A DNA stretch of 64,000 nucleotides from Vitis vinifera (GCF_030704535.1 NC_081822.1:28665001-28729000), one strand, 5' to 3'. Numbered from the stretch's first letter, positions 1 through 13,234 are shown. The notes: a model not told the origin generated them from the letters alone. Translations and numbers: made by a program.

Positions 1-2241
1 CAAGTTTATTGTCTCATTTTATGTTGGATGATTTTGAGTGAGATTAATGAATCTCTACTTTAACAAATTTATGGGATCCATTGGTTAAGGTATTGCTTTG
101 TCTTAAATTTTCAGAGGGGGGATAACTAATATATTAATAGGGTTGGTAATTTTACTTTAAAGATCACTGGTTGAAACTATTTGACTACCAATAAGGTTGA
201 AACTAACAGCATTTTTTAAAATATTGTTAGCAATATGAAGATTTTATTAAAATATTCTTAAAAGATATTCTTCTTACCTATATCTTACAACTCAAGAAAA
301 TATTGTTATATTCTTAATTTCATAAAATTTGCATGTTTATATTAAATTTGCATGTTTATATTAAATTTCAATAACTTACAAGATTTTTTTTTAAAATATT
401 TTAGCTAGGTATACATCTTCATTTGGCTTCCATACTAATTTCTTTATGAGGCTTTTATTTTTTTATACTTGCAAATGATTTTTTTCTTTTTACTAAATTT
501 GTATGTTTATATTAAGATTGATTTTAATAACTCATCATTTGTCTTTATTGTAATTTCTCTATGAGGTTTTTATACTTGTTAGGAAAACAAATGTTTAAAA
601 TATTGGAATAAATGAATTATTAACCACCTATTGTGATTTTCATAACTCAAGAAATGATAATATTCTTTAATGCTCTCAACATCCTAATTAAGCTTCCCTA
701 ATTCGAGAATATGTAAAAATATTGGGGTTTGTTTGACCATATTTTTTAAAACTTGTTTTTTAAGTTAAAAACAAAAAACGTTCTCTAGTGTTTTAAAAAA
801 TAAATAAATGTATTTGGCAAGTTGTTTTTAAAAATAAAAAACAAAAAACTTGTTTGGATAAGTTTTTTTTTTTAAAAAAAAAATGTTTTGGATTTGTAAA
901 AACATTGCAAATTCAATTTATATAATATAAATTAAATTTAATTCAAGTCTTACTAAAAATTAAAATAATTTTATAATTACAAATAAATTAAAAAATAAAT
1001 AGTTTTAGTAAAACACGAATAATTATAATAAAAATCATAATTATATTTTTATAAAAAAATATTATTTAAGTATATGTTAGAAACTTAAGGATATTAACAT
1101 TTTCGTAAAAAAAATTTAGTTCAAAATGAATAATAATAACAATAATAAATTTTAATATGTAAATGAGTCAAGTTTTCCATTTCACATATACATTTAGTAT
1201 TGAATTACGAACATAATATTCTAAAATGTTTTAATTTAATCTACAATTAATTAGATCGATTTTTTAATTCAAAATTATTCTTAAAAATTAAAAAATCATT
1301 AAAGAATTTAAATTATTAATTATATATTACTTAATTTATAATTTATTTACCTAAATTCAAAAAATATATTTGTGTGTATAAGATAATAGAAAAGTTATGA
1401 CTCATAATATATCAATTTTGATTTATTATTTTTTTTTTAATGACTAGAGTTCCAAGCCATTTAAAAAAAATTAAACTTATTAATAAATTCAATACAATAT
1501 GTCACTTGATTGTAGTTCATTTTTATAGTGAAAAAATTTACAAAAATATTATTATGTGTAGAAAAAAAATAGTAGAGTCATTATGAACTAATTTTTATTT
1601 ATAAATTTCTAATATTAATGAAAAAAATAAGGATTTTATGTGAAAATAATAATAATAATAATAAAATCATTCTAGATTAATTATTTTCCATAAATTTTTT
1701 ATATTAATTGGTTCACTATTTGATTTTTTAAAATTATTAAACTCATTAATGAATCCAATGCATTAAGTCGTGTTTAATTTTGAGTTTATTTTCCTAGTAA
1801 AAAAAAATCAGAAAATAATGATTCTATATAAAACTGAAATAATAAAGTATTTTTAGACCAATTTTTGTCCATAATTTTTTTGTATTAATTGGTTCACTAT
1901 TTGAATTTTAAATTATTTTTAAAAATTAATAGACTTGTTAATGATTCAACATATTAAGTTTTGCTTAATTTAGAGCTTTTTTGCCTAATAAAAAAATAAA
2001 AAAATATGATTATATATATAGAAGAATCTAAACGAGACGTTTAAAATAAATTTTGGTTTATGACTTACTAATGTTATCAAGTTTCATCACTTTTTAGTAT
2101 TAATTAAATCGGCTTTAGATTTCAAATTATTTTTAAAAATTAATAAATTTTATGTATCAAGTACAGTTTGATTTGAAATGTATATTCTTAATGAAAAAAA
2201 TTAGATAAATAAAAAGAAATTAAATAAAGTATGTATAATTT
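1..2241. other. AT-rich intergenic DNA, no gene seen
   Basis: Very AT-rich sequence with frequent stops in all frames and many A and T runs. The stretch near 727-860 starts with a GTTTGACCA-like motif and ends near TTGTTTGG, which resembles the edges of short non-autonomous hAT-type elements common in plant introns, but I cannot define both ends. No coding segment, tRNA or LTR is supported. Confidence 0.6.
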
Positions 2242-2316
2242 TGTAGACCCCTCTTCGACAAAAGGATATTTTTTGGCCACCCGGAAAAAGCTGGGCATTT
2301 TTTATTTGGAGGAGTT

Positions 2317-2492
2317 TTGGGCCGGCTAATTCTAGAGGAGAAGATTTCGGGAGCAAAGATTGGAAAAGAGGAGAGTAGGTTTTTGTTTGAAAAAAAAAAC
2401 CCATTTTTGAGAGAGAAGAGAAAGGAAGTAGAACAGAGGAAAGGGAGGTGGAAGTTGGACGCATTACGCTCGAGGGGAAACTTACTAGGTAT
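2317..2492 (+). other. Purine-rich leader-like segment followed by a plausible splice donor
   Basis: A GA-rich stretch with an open frame runs to about 2488, where TACTAG/GTATGG resembles a plant 5' splice site. It is followed by T-rich, intron-like sequence to about 2880. A second GA-rich segment at 2940-3045 ends in another AG/GTGCAC junction. This looks like a transcribed leader with introns, perhaps of the surrounding element. No protein similarity is recognised and the short frame here is probably not translated. Confidence 0.25.
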
Positions 2493-3220
2493 GGTCACTG
2501 CGATTTTCTTGTTTCTGGTTCTTTCCACTATTTTGTTCCATTTTTTGTTGATTTTTTTGCATTATCCTGTTGATTAGGAGTGGGCATTGAGGGTCAGATG
2601 CTTGTTCCGACTGATCTCTAAGTTGCTTTGATTGTGCTATAGTGTGTTCATTTCTTCTTATTTGGTTTTGTTGGGGCTAGTTTGATTTTGTATTGGTTTC
2701 TTTATATGATGTTTGCAACTGTGTTTTCGGTTCACATTTAAAATCCATTTTGTTCGTCCCACTTAGTTTTTCTAGCTCATCAATTGCCCATGAGATGAAG
2801 CTATGACTAATGGATTTTTTTTAGTTATATTTATTCTCGCTCTGTCTCTATTTCCCTCCCCCTTTTTGTTTTTCCTTGTTTCTTGCTTGCAATGGAGGAC
2901 AGTCATTTTTTCTGAGGGGTTAGAGTGAGATTATGGGCTTTGAGTTTTACAAAGAAACAAAGGGCAAGAAAAAAAGGTTTGGATAGGAAGAAACCAGAGA
3001 GCAACAGAGAAGGAGCAAAACAGAAGAGGAGCAGAATCAGAGGTGCACCTTGAGATTTGGTTACGAATAACAGAGGATGCATGGTGGCTTTGTAGGTTTA
3101 TGGTTTGTTTGCATGCTTTTTGTTGTTGATATATTCACTGCTCTGTTGGGTATTCTTTGGACTTAGCTCGACTCTGTTTTGTTCTCATCATGTGTGCATT
3201 TTTGAAGTGGATGGAAATAA

Positions 3221-3796
3221 GTGACACCTGCCTTATGTGTGATGAAGAAATCAGTGTGGTTGGTTTTGGCTAAGATAAAGGAGACAACTGAAGTATTTTT
3301 TGGGAAAAAATTTCAAGATGTTGTGATTACCGTGCTCAGTCTGATGACCTCCTCACCCTTCAAAAGCTACTTTAGGGCAACTCTTCTCTCTTCAAGTATC
3401 GAAATCCTGTTATGGTATAGACACCACTTCGTGTGTCTCCTGGTTTCAGCAATGTTGAGATTTTTTTTGTTCAAGGAGAGGGTAAAATGCGATGGCTTCT
3501 TTGGTGAGTTCATCATGACTCCATCCTCCTCTTCCTCATCCTCATCGTCATACTGGATGTCATCCACGGTTAAAGACAACGTGAAAGGCAAATCCACCAC
3601 AGCGGCAGCACCGGGACCTCTGTTTCATGGCCAAAGCAAAAGCTGGGGCTGGGGCTGGGCATTCGCCAGTACCATGAGAGCCTTGAGCAAGCCATCATCG
3701 TCCAAAGTTGAATACAAAAATGCAAGGAAAAGAGACATTACACCCAATAAACCCAACTTGACTGCTATTCCTTCCTTGCTGGCTATGAGAGGCTAA
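3221..3796 (+). pseudogene. Unidentified coding-like segment (191-codon open frame)
   Basis: This frame is open for 191 codons in a region less AT-rich than its surroundings. Its second half (about 3510-3790) has a serine run, then a Trp/Gly-rich patch, then a Lys/Arg/Pro/Asn-rich C-terminus, a composition more like real protein than chance. The first half is hydrophobic and less convincing. I do not recognise a family. Coding-like traces continue downstream in shifting frames, so this is probably one piece of a broken gene. A processed host gene fragment and a transposon-encoded protein are both possible. Confidence 0.3.
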
Positions 3797-3799
3797 TAC

Positions 3800-4937
3800 A
3801 TGTTATTACATTTTTTACTCAACATCACTCTTCTTCCTCCACTCGATCCCCATGAACTTTTCTTCCTTCCTTTCCATGTGCATGAATTCCTATGCGCATG
3901 GCTACCCTCATCTCTCCAACCTTACCGCACTCGTTTCATATCCATCATACCCATCATCCTTCCCATCTCTGCTAGGCCATGCATGGCCATTTAAATCTCT
4001 TCAAAGTTATCAACCCCCATCATCCTGTCATAACCTGATCACCACACCACACTCACCTGTTTAGCTCATCTCATATACCATACTCACCACCATCTTTCAT
4101 ACCTATCAAACCTAACTCTCAAACCAATCATCCACCAAACTTTCCAACCTCCACCTCATGGCAACCTTAGTTTGCCGACTCTACCCAATTTGATCCCACC
4201 TGTTCCACCCAACAAGTGCCTAATGCCATCCCGAATTCAAAGATTGTACAATGTGTAGAGAATGACTGTGGATATTCCCATGAAGCTCAGCAACTACCAT
4301 CTAGGAGCACCCCAGAGTTTTGCCCGAAAGACATAGAGCATGCCTTAAGATTGGAAAAGCGAAAGATGTATAGTTATCGTGCTTATGATTTGATGTTCTT
4401 GCATTTCAAAATCTCAAATGAAGTGCTTGATCATCTAAGCGAGCATTGAAAGAGATTATGGAAAACTTGTCAAAAAGAAGCGCATTTTGCTCAAATCAAA
4501 ACCAATAGTGTTCTAGAAACAGAGTTGGATCGCGGTGACAGTCCTCATGCAACAAGAAGGAGGTTGCAACTTGCCTCCATTTTCTAGCTGAAAATAGCTC
4601 CCAATTCCCGCAAGCCATAACCTTCAAAAAAATCAATTTCGAGGCTACTGCACTAGGCTACTCAACAGATCTTTAACCTGCAAATAATCAAGTATATGAT
4701 TTGGAGACGTGGGTGAAATTGATGGAGAAGGAAAGGAATGTACTGGAAGTTATATGTCTTATATATTCTTTGAATTTGATGACCATAATGAAGCTGCTAC
4801 TAGACCCCACTTGTAAAGACTGCAGCACTGTGATAACCTTGAACGAAGATGCGTTTCCCAAAGACCTTAATGATTTCGCTGACACCATAAAGGATGAGCA
4901 TTGTTCTGATGATGACACCATGCATGGCAACCCCTAG
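3800..4937 (+). pseudogene. Decayed coding region, unidentified
   Basis: Coding-like sequence continues in at least three frames. At 3800-4064 there is Ser/Pro/Tyr-rich text, at 4216-4449 a 77-codon frame with a basic helix-like stretch, and at 4701-4937 a 78-codon frame rich in acidic residues near its end. The frame changes at about 4449 and again near 4700, and stops lie between, as expected for an old pseudogene with indels. No conserved domain was recognised. Confidence 0.3.
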
Positions 4938-4974
4938 CCCAAAGGGCCAAGTGTTTGGTCTTTTTAATTCTTCA

Positions 4975-5700
4975 TCTTTTAATGTTAAAAATTTAATTTT
5001 TATAAAAGTTCAATTCCCCAACAATTTTCCAAAATTCCAATTTTTAAATTTTTTTTTTTTAATCTCATTCTCAAATAATTCTTCAAAATTCCAATTTTCA
5101 AAACTTTCATTCTCAAATAATTTTCCAAAATTCCAATTTTCAAAGGTGATTATTAAAACTTCCATTTTCAAATAATTTTTCAAAATTCTAATTTTCAAAT
5201 TTAATTTTAAAAATTTCATTCTCAAATAATTCTTCAAAATTCCAATTTTAAAAACTTTCATTTTCAAATAATTTTTCAAAATTCTAATTTTCAAATACTT
5301 TTCCAAAATTCTAATTTTCAAATTTAATTTTCAAAACATTCATTTTCAAATAATTTTTTAAAATTTCAATTTTCAAATTTAATTTTTTTAAAATTTCATT
5401 CTCTAATAATTTTTCAAAATTCCACAATTTCAATTTCCAAATTTAATTTTTAAAACTTCCATTTTCAAATAATTCTTCAAAATTTTAATTTCCAAATTTA
5501 ATTTTTAAAACTTCAATTTTTAAATAATTTTTCAAAATTCCAATTCTCAAATTTAATTTTTAAAAATTCCTTTCTCAGATAATTTTTCAAATTTAATTTT
5601 CAAAACTCCCATTTCAAATAATTTTTCAAAATTCCAAATTTTAAATTTAATTTTCAAGACTTCAATTTTCAAATAAATTTCAAAAATCTAGTTTTCTTTC
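4975..5700. repeat. AT-rich minisatellite, imperfect ~50-65 bp units
   Basis: Roughly a dozen imperfect units built on TTTTCAAATAATTTTTCAAA and AATTCCAATTTTCAAATTT follow one another, with variation in T-run length. Open frames of 90-100 codons seen on both strands here are products of the repeat, not genes. Confidence 0.75.
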
Positions 5701-6526
5701 AAATAGTTTTAATTCCACTCCTATTTTCAATTTAGTTTTTTTAAATTCTACAACTTTTCATCCTTTATTAGGGTTTTTGGTAAAATAAAAATATCATTTT
5801 TAATAGACTTGCTACCTTTCCCTTCAGGTAAGCACTTTCACAAATTTTCTTTGATTTTCAAATAATCTTTTGTTTCTCTTGATTTTAAATAAGTATGAAT
5901 ATGATTTTCTTAATTCCAAAACAATGGAATTTGTGGGATTTATTCATGTAAAAATCAATTAGGCTTTGGTAAGGACCCTACATATGAGTTTTCTCTTCTA
6001 ATTGTCAATTGTTATGGTTAATGAATATTGCTTGATTTTTGTCTTGTTCTTTCATATGCATGTGATAATTTTATACTTAAGCAAACCTTATTGCCACGAT
6101 AGCATTTTATTACTTGCTTCCAAAGTACGTTCTCAATCTCACTTTGTTTATTTATTCGTTATCATGATTTGCTTTTGATGTATGATCATTTTGGTATCCA
6201 TTGATTTCCTAGTTAATTGTCATATTTGTTTCACCTTATTTAGTAGTGACCCGTTTTTAGGGGCTTAGAGGGGTGTTATGGTCTTCATCGTACCTTCTCA
6301 ATAAGTAACATTACCTCTGAACCTAAGTTTGCTTTTTCACAGATCATCTTTTTCAAATAAGGAGTCACACTAAGGGTTTTCTTTCTTATTTTGTTTTCCT
6401 CTTAAAAAATAAAACAAAAATGAATGTCAACTCCAAGTATTTTTCAAAAAATCAAATTTTCACCAAATAAATTAAAAGCAAGTTTGCTATTGAGTGGGAA
6501 CGCATCGTGCGAAAATGCAGGGTCCA

Positions 6527-9500
6527 TAGATTTATAGGAAGATAATATTTTAAGATTTTTTTGTATTGGTATTATATCATGGGAAGAGAAAGAAACTGAT
6601 TTCATATTTTATTTTATTTTATGGTTTTTAAAGGTTTTCAATGTTTTCCTTTTATTTTTTAAAACTAGTATAAACAACTTCTAATTATTCTTGTTCTCTA
6701 AAAATTGTTATTTATTTTACTTTATTTTTAAAAACTATTTCTCAAGAACAATGGTTGAATAATATTATGAAAATTTTAAAAATAGTTTTCTGTTTTTAAG
6801 AACAAAAACCTATTTTTAAATCATATGATCAAACAAGCTCTAATATTTTATTTTCATATATTTAGCTTATATATTTTTTTTAGTTAATTCTTATTTTTAA
6901 CATTTTATTTTTATTTTATCTTTAACTATAGGTAAAAATTTTATTCGGTTTTTATTGGTAATAAATAAGAAGATAAAAGGGTTTTGACAAAGAAAGGCTA
7001 GATTGATTAATGTAAGTATTTACTGTTATTAACCTCGAGGATAAATGCCCATTTTTATTTGTTAATTGAATTATAAGTAGTGTAAGGTAATATAACCTTT
7101 TAAAAAATGAATAGTATTTTTCCAAATTATAAACTTAGAGCTTTGCTGGGAGAGTATCCCAGCAAAGTTCACATGGAGTCTTCTTGTTGTTGATCTTTTG
7201 AGATATATATTAAAAAATAATATTAAAATATATCTAACTTTAAAATATTTTTAAATTTGTAAATTCTACTTTTTAGTTTTTTTCAAAGTAATATTTTAGC
7301 CATAAACTTCTAAATATTTTTCAAATTTATATAAATAAATTTCATTTTAAATAATTGAGTTTCTATTTTCTTTTCTTCTTTTTTTTTCTAAAATAACACT
7401 ATCAATTTTTTTTTCCTTTCATTTTCATTTCTTTCTTCTAATTCATTATATATGAATTTTATAATAATTTCTACTATTAGAATAGTCTTTGAGAAATTTT
7501 ACGAACTTATATAAGAGTTCATTTGATAGTAATTTTAGGAAGTACTTTTAACCTAAAAAGTATTTTTAAAAAAATTTAAATGTTTGCCAAAATTTAAAAA
7601 ATACTTTTAAAAATATAAAAAAATTACTTGTAGTATTGAAAAATCACTTCTGAAAAAGAAAATATTTTTATTAAAAACATTTCAAAGAAAAACACTATCA
7701 AACACACTTTAAATTTTTTCATGTGTATATGATTTAATTATTAGCATGTGCATGATACAACCCGTGGAGCCACTTAATACTTTTTCACCCTATTAAGACT
7801 CTTTTTATTTGTTTTTAATTATGGGTCAGTCTTATGCTCGAGCTTTTATTTATTTTTATTTTTAGAAGGAAAATATTAATTATTTTTCATTTTTCTTAAT
7901 ATTTCTCCATTTCTATAGAAAGGTCTTTTTTAAAAAATAAAAGTGTTATATCATTTTTAATAAAAATCAAATTTTTATCAAGCCTAGTTTAGGAAAATGT
8001 ATGGAGGGCCTTCAATTTATAGTAATGTGGTAGAATTTACTTATACTTAAATTATATTATAAATATACGAATTAATTAAATTTAAAAATAATAAAATTTA
8101 GGATTAAATATTTAGGTGGCCTTTGGACACTTTCTATTTTTATTTTTTTAAAAATAGATTTTTTAAAAACAAAATATAAGAACTTTAAAAATCTACCATG
8201 TGTTTTTTAAATTTTTCAAAATATTAAAATTTTGAAGATTCATTCAATTTTATAAAAAAACATTTTCAAGTATATAAGCTATCAAATTTCTATATTTTAT
8301 ATAAAACTTTCTATTTTAAAATAAAAAAATAGAAAATAAATGGAAACATGTACTTTAATGTTCACTATTTCCCAAGGTCAAATTTTTTTTTTTTTCTTAT
8401 TTTTACAATTTCTCCAAAGAACCTTGTTGAAAAATTCTTCCATTTCTTCTAGCAATTTTTTTTTTCTTATTTCAACAATTTTTTTCCTTTAAAGAATCTT
8501 CTAGAAAAATTCGATTCTTCCATTTTGATTGCCAAGTTTCTTTCTAATATCGCCATTGTCATCCCTAGTGCTACCTATAATCCCTAGTGTTAAAACCACT
8601 CTTAACAGTCCCCCCTCCCCCATTGATCAGCTTAACATGTCAAGCATGTTCCCTAAAATCCTCATTAGGAGTGACCTATATGGACCCCAACAAAAACTCT
8701 CATTTTCTTTGCATCTTGGTCTAAGTTTCATTTCTTAGGTCTAATGTCTTATTCCTTTATATTGTATCTACCTTTATTCAATCTTCAAATTTAATATATG
8801 AAAAATGCTAAGCAATAGAATCTATACAACACCTAACTTCAAATTTGATTTATTAATGTGTAGTCAAATTTTCATTATTGGATAAAGATATAGAAAAATG
8901 AAAAAAAAAAAAAAAAAAGTGTATAAGCAAATGAGATCATTTTGCCATATGATTTTTTTTTTTTTCCAATTGGCTACCAACTTTTTTTTGCACAATGGGG
9001 ACACATGCCTCCCATTGTTTCTATTTATTTTGATTTTAAATGTTTTTATAAAATTTAAAACCTTTTTTTGCTAATGTTCTATATATATATATTTACTATA
9101 CATATGTTTTAGATCAATTAGCGGGATTTTGGGCCCATACAATAATAGTTGCTTACTTATGTCATAATTTGAGATAAAAGTTAGAAATCTAACTTATTTA
9201 ATAGAATACACTAAAGTATTGCATAGCAATGTAACATTAGATCTCAAAGATGGTAAGTTTTTTTCAAATATTCTATATAAATTTTTACACAAAATCAAGA
9301 TAATTACCTTTTAAAAAATTCTAACAAATTGATTCGTAATAAAATCAAATCTCAAGTTTATTTTTTAGGCAAAAATTTAAAAAAAAATGGTAGTATATTT
9401 TGATAACATATTATATAACAATAAAAATACATTTAAAAAAAAATTAATTGTCAAAACCATTATGGATTTGATATCTAATAATAATTTTTAGGTACCTAAT

Positions 9501-9850
9501 AAAAAATATACCATCAATTAAGTGATATTATGTAACATTTTACAACGTAGATATAATATTAAGTGGTTACAATCTTGTGTTTTAAGATTTTTTATAACAA
9601 TAAAAATACATTTGATATCGAATTTAAATGATAAAAAATACCGTATATTATAAAGATTATAAACGTTTCTTAGAATTGCGATCAAATCAATAGCAAGTAA
9701 TTAAAAAAAATCACTACTTTAAGCTATCGTGGAAGTTTTATCTAAAGGGCTTCTAAAAATTAACAAACAACCTTGACCTCGATCAAAATTGACCCAAACG
9801 CGTGTTGCTTGGGAGGACGAGGCCGTCAAGCCACGTTAGGACACGCAGGA
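6527..9850. other. AT-rich intergenic DNA with degenerate MITE-like pieces
   Basis: No gene is supported across 3.3 kb. Pieces near 6600-6840 (ending ATCAAACAAGC), 7525-7710 (TTTGATAGT ... ACTATCAAACACAC) and 8120-8350 resemble small non-autonomous DNA elements with short inverted ends, but the ends are too diverged to place. A short open frame at 8529-8738 is not convincing. Confidence 0.45.
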
Positions 9851-9856
9851 CGCATC

Positions 9857-9864
9857 TATATATG
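9857..9864 (+). promoter_or_regulatory. Possible TATA box of the SPI-1-type gene
   Basis: TATATATG lies about 125 bp before the ATG at 9981, which would leave a leader of some 90 bp. A second candidate, TATAAAA at 9946-9952, is only 35 bp from the ATG and would place transcription start almost on it, so I prefer the upstream one. Upstream, 9790-9845 is GC-richer and contains CACGT and ACGCGT cores of the G-box type. Confidence 0.4.
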
Positions 9865-9980
9865 GAAACAGATGAGACTATAAAGATGCCTTAGTCCTTA
9901 AGTCTCGCATAAAAAGAAGTCCTAATCTATTAAAATTCTTCTACATATAAAACAGAGCCGGGCGGTCTGTTAGAGACAGA

Positions 9981-12699
9981 ATGCTGAGAAGAAGTCTGTC
10001 ATCGTTTGTCTTGGTAATATCGGTGTTGATCTCCTCGTCCGTAGCTATGGCAGAAGTCTCTGGAGATGGAGATTCATCGTCGTCTGCGGCCGTCCACATC
10101 ATTTACACTGAGAAACCCCTCAACGAAGAACCCGAAGCCTTCCACCTTCGTACACTCTCTTCCGTTCTCGGCAGGTCTGTTTGGTTTCCCAGAAAAACCC
10201 CCAATTTTGCTTTCTTTAATTTTTTACCGCCCTCTTTTTCTCACCGTCCAAACTGATTCCTGATTTTGATTGCTCCCAAATTTTCAATGGTTATAGCGAG
10301 GAGGCTGCCAAGAAGGCTCTCATATACAGTTACAAGAACGCCGCTAGTGGATTCTCCGCCAAGCTGACACCCGAGCAGGTTTCGCAAATCTCAAGTGAGT
10401 GTCTTGTGTTGCTACTGCTTATGGAATTGTTCAATTCGGCTGGATTCTTGAATGATTTAGGGCTTTTTTTGTTCATTTCTGATGATTTTTTTTTTGAATA
10501 ATTTGGGGCTTGTTTTTAATTCTTGGCGAATTGATGAAATTCATTCATATATTGTGTTAATTTTGAAAATATTTAGCAATCCAAAAGCATAGATACACAT
10601 GTTCCTACCTGTTTTTCAGAATTTTTTTTTGGGGAAAAACTTTCCTTTATGAGATACTGTTCAATGAAGTTGGACAAATCCGAGGCCATGATTTCTGATA
10701 AAATTAACTGATAAAAATTCTCATTATGATAAGAATTTTTCAGGTTGAGTGAGATTTGGTGGTTTGGACTGGTGTTTGGCTTGAATTCTGAAAACATGTT
10801 ACTGCATTTTCCAAAACTTTGAAAATGGAAGGGCCTAAAATTTTCAGAATTTTGTCTCTGTTGTTTCCTTTTTCTTATAAACAAAAAATAGAAATGAAAT
10901 TGCATAGAATCTGAAATTCCAATCCATCCTTTCTCCCTTTTGTACTATGGTGCATGATCCTTATTTCTCATACTTATGTTGTCCCCTCTTCCTCTCTCTT
11001 TTGTCTTTTACAAAGTTTGTTCTCATCAGATCATGAAAACAACCCCCTCCCCAAGGAAATAATTCATACCAGAATTCCTCAGCCTTCTTAAATTCAGTTT
11101 TTATAGTATTAGTTTGGTTGGTAGTTTAAATTTCCTTGGATGATTCAAAAAAAAAAAAAAATTCTTTGGTTTACCATCTTATACTGATATGCATGATTCT
11201 GCCTTGGTTATGCATATATTATGAAAGGGTTCTTGAGGTGAAATCCTCATCAGGAAGGACTTTGCTTCTTGGAAAATGAAGGAATTTGTAATGCTTGTAT
11301 TTTCAAATTTCAATTCTACCCACATTTGCAGGAGAATTGTTCCTTGGAATCTATGTTCTTTTACTAATTGCTGGTTGTTTGGGGTTGGAACAATTTTTTC
11401 TTGTAAATCCCTGCTAGTAGAAGTAATGAGATATTTCTATTTGAATTTTTTTCTATCAGTATCAACTATTGCATTTTAAGGAGCTATTAACCCTATAAGG
11501 TACACCTATTTGTTGGTTGAATTAAAGGGATTGTGCATATAGCTTTTCTGATAATTGAATTCCAACGCCTAAAACATATACGAGTTCGGTAATTTGCCCT
11601 TTTATTGCTGACAGTGCTTTTGCAGGACAATATTCCTTTTTATCAATTCCTCTTTTCTAAATGCTAACCCTTGTACCAGAATCCAGATGCATAGGTCAAA
11701 TTTGGAAACTCTTCCTTGAAACAGTTTTCTATTTTAGAAGATAAAATAGTTTTCCAACTCATAAAATTGATATGCTTTTGACAGAAAACAAAATTTTGAG
11801 GATTTGTTTTAAAAATAGGTTGTTTTTTTTTATGATTTTAGGTGTTTTGAGGTATTTTTGTGGAATGTTTTGAGCAATAATTGAAAAATATGGGAAGTAC
11901 TTTGAAAATTTTTGCATTGCACTTAAGTGTATAGGACTTTGATAGAGAATAAATCAAAAACTATTTTTCATTGTTGAGTTTTTAAATAGAAATTTGTTCC
12001 TGAAAATAATTTAGATTTGTTTTCAAGAACTGATCTTAAAAACTATTTTTTCAAAACAGTTTTTGAAAACGCTCATAAATAGGCCCATAATCTGTGCTAT
12101 GACATTTCCAAAGAAAAGAGAACCATAGTGGTGTCATGCAATTACAAATTGGCAGGAAGCCCTCTAACTTAATTTTCTGCCAAATATCATTCAAGCCTGA
12201 ACTCAACGCCCTAGGACTTGTGTGTCCGGCCCATCAGTTGAAGTGATATCTGATTCAAAAAGAGCATGCTTTTTAAACAAAATGGTTGTACAGTTTATTT
12301 TGACGTGCATGATCTTACCTAATAAACGAGCCTTAGGCGTATCTCAAGCGGTAAGGAATGGGGTGGGGACGTGGGTGTTTACAGGTTGAAGTACCAGACA
12401 GACCCCATTGCTGTGAATGATGAAGTGTTGTTTCGATCCTTGCCAGTATATTGTTGTAACTGTTGAAGCTTGATTCTAAATCATCTGTTAACATTTTTCG
12501 GGGATCTCATCCACATTATATTACCTGGGACTGTTTTACATATTTTGATTGCAATAATTCTTCTATCTCATCCACTAATGATTCTTCTATTATGGCAGCA
12601 CTACCTGGTGTTCTTCAGGTTGTTCCAAGCAGGACTCTCCAGCTGCATTCAGGACCTGGAATGCTCCATTCAGGACCTGGAATCCACAAGAAGATGTAA
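9981..12699 (+). CDS. Secreted subtilisin propeptide-like inhibitor (I9 domain, SPI-1 type), 3 exons
   Basis: The exons are 9981-10174, 10297-10394 and 12599-12699. All junctions are GT-AG, and joining them gives 131 codons including the stop (130 residues). Residues 1-24 form a hydrophobic signal peptide. An I9 (subtilase propeptide) fold follows, from the VHIIYTEKP strand near residue 38, through a LIYSYKNAASGFSAKLTPEQ core near 74-93, to PGVLQVVPS near 100. No subtilase catalytic domain follows, so it is a stand-alone inhibitor like Arabidopsis SPI-1 (At1g71950), which is known to inhibit subtilases tightly; the target here is unknown. The second intron (10395-12598) is 2.2 kb, AT-rich and likely holds repeat debris. 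The C-terminus has a 21-bp tandem duplication. The ATG is the first in frame and starts the signal peptide. Confidence 0.88.
12325..12450 (+). repeat. Possible degenerate tRNA-derived SINE within intron 2
   Basis: The stretch around GCGTATCTCAAGCGGTAAGG resembles an A-box of a tRNA-derived SINE, and GTTTCGATCCTTGCC about 90 bp later resembles a weak B-box. No tRNA fold, poly-A tail or target duplication could be established. Confidence 0.25.
12646..12687 (+). repeat. 21-bp in-frame tandem duplication in the SPI-1-type C-terminus
   Basis: A 21-bp unit coding for HSGPGML is followed directly by a second copy reading HSGPGIH. The duplication adds seven residues after the I9 domain, so the inhibitor fold itself is not altered. 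Confidence 0.8.
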
Positions 12700-13234
12700 A
12701 ACACTCTCGTTTCGACCAAAATAACGATCTTATGTTTTAGATCTATCTATTCCCTTGTATAAATCAGGTGATCTATGAGGCTCTTGGATATCATGCACTC
12801 CAACTTAATAATGTTTTGGATCTATGTACCTGTTCCAGTACGAAGTTACTTATGTTACAGTAATCAATGGCTTCAGTATCATGGGTGTGCTGTGAATTTG
12901 GGTTGTTTTAATGTAAGGATTTGCAGAATTTGGATGGAGATTGAGACCTGAATTAAACCCTAATTAAATAATAATAATAATTTGGTCCTGCTTGGTGAAT
13001 GTTTCGAATATCTTTTAACTTGTTATAGTGTAACTTGGCTGATTAAAATCTGGATTCCTGCATGGCTATATTTGGTTTGGGTAATGGAAAGTAGTAAGAA
13101 AAGGAAAAAAAATGTTTAGGAAAAAGGAAAAACTTTGAAACAGAATCAAATATGATTGAAATTAATGAAAGAATTATGTATTTTTAATTATATAATTTTT
13201 ATATGGAAAAGTTAAAATAAGTTAAATAAATTTG

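Larger units (their letters stand above)
2242..6526. mobile_element. Possible long LTR or retroelement-derived block (boundaries tentative)
   Basis: The block begins TGTAGACCC (2242) and ends GGGTCCA (6526), short inverted termini of the TG...CA type found at LTR ends. The composition differs from both flanks: the first 2.7 kb are less AT-rich and the 3' part contains a GA-rich and GC-richer tail (6230-6530) that ends in a motif I associate with plant LTR ends. The five bases outside the two ends (AATTT and TAGAT) do not match, so no target-site duplication supports an intact insertion. The inside carries decayed coding-like segments and a minisatellite listed separately. It could instead be several unrelated pieces. 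Confidence 0.3.

Noticed and set aside
5010-5321. 103-codon minus-strand frame with a repeated Asn-Phe-Glu-Asn-like pattern
   Set aside because: It is a translation of the AT-rich minisatellite at 4975-5700; a similar frame exists on the other strand.
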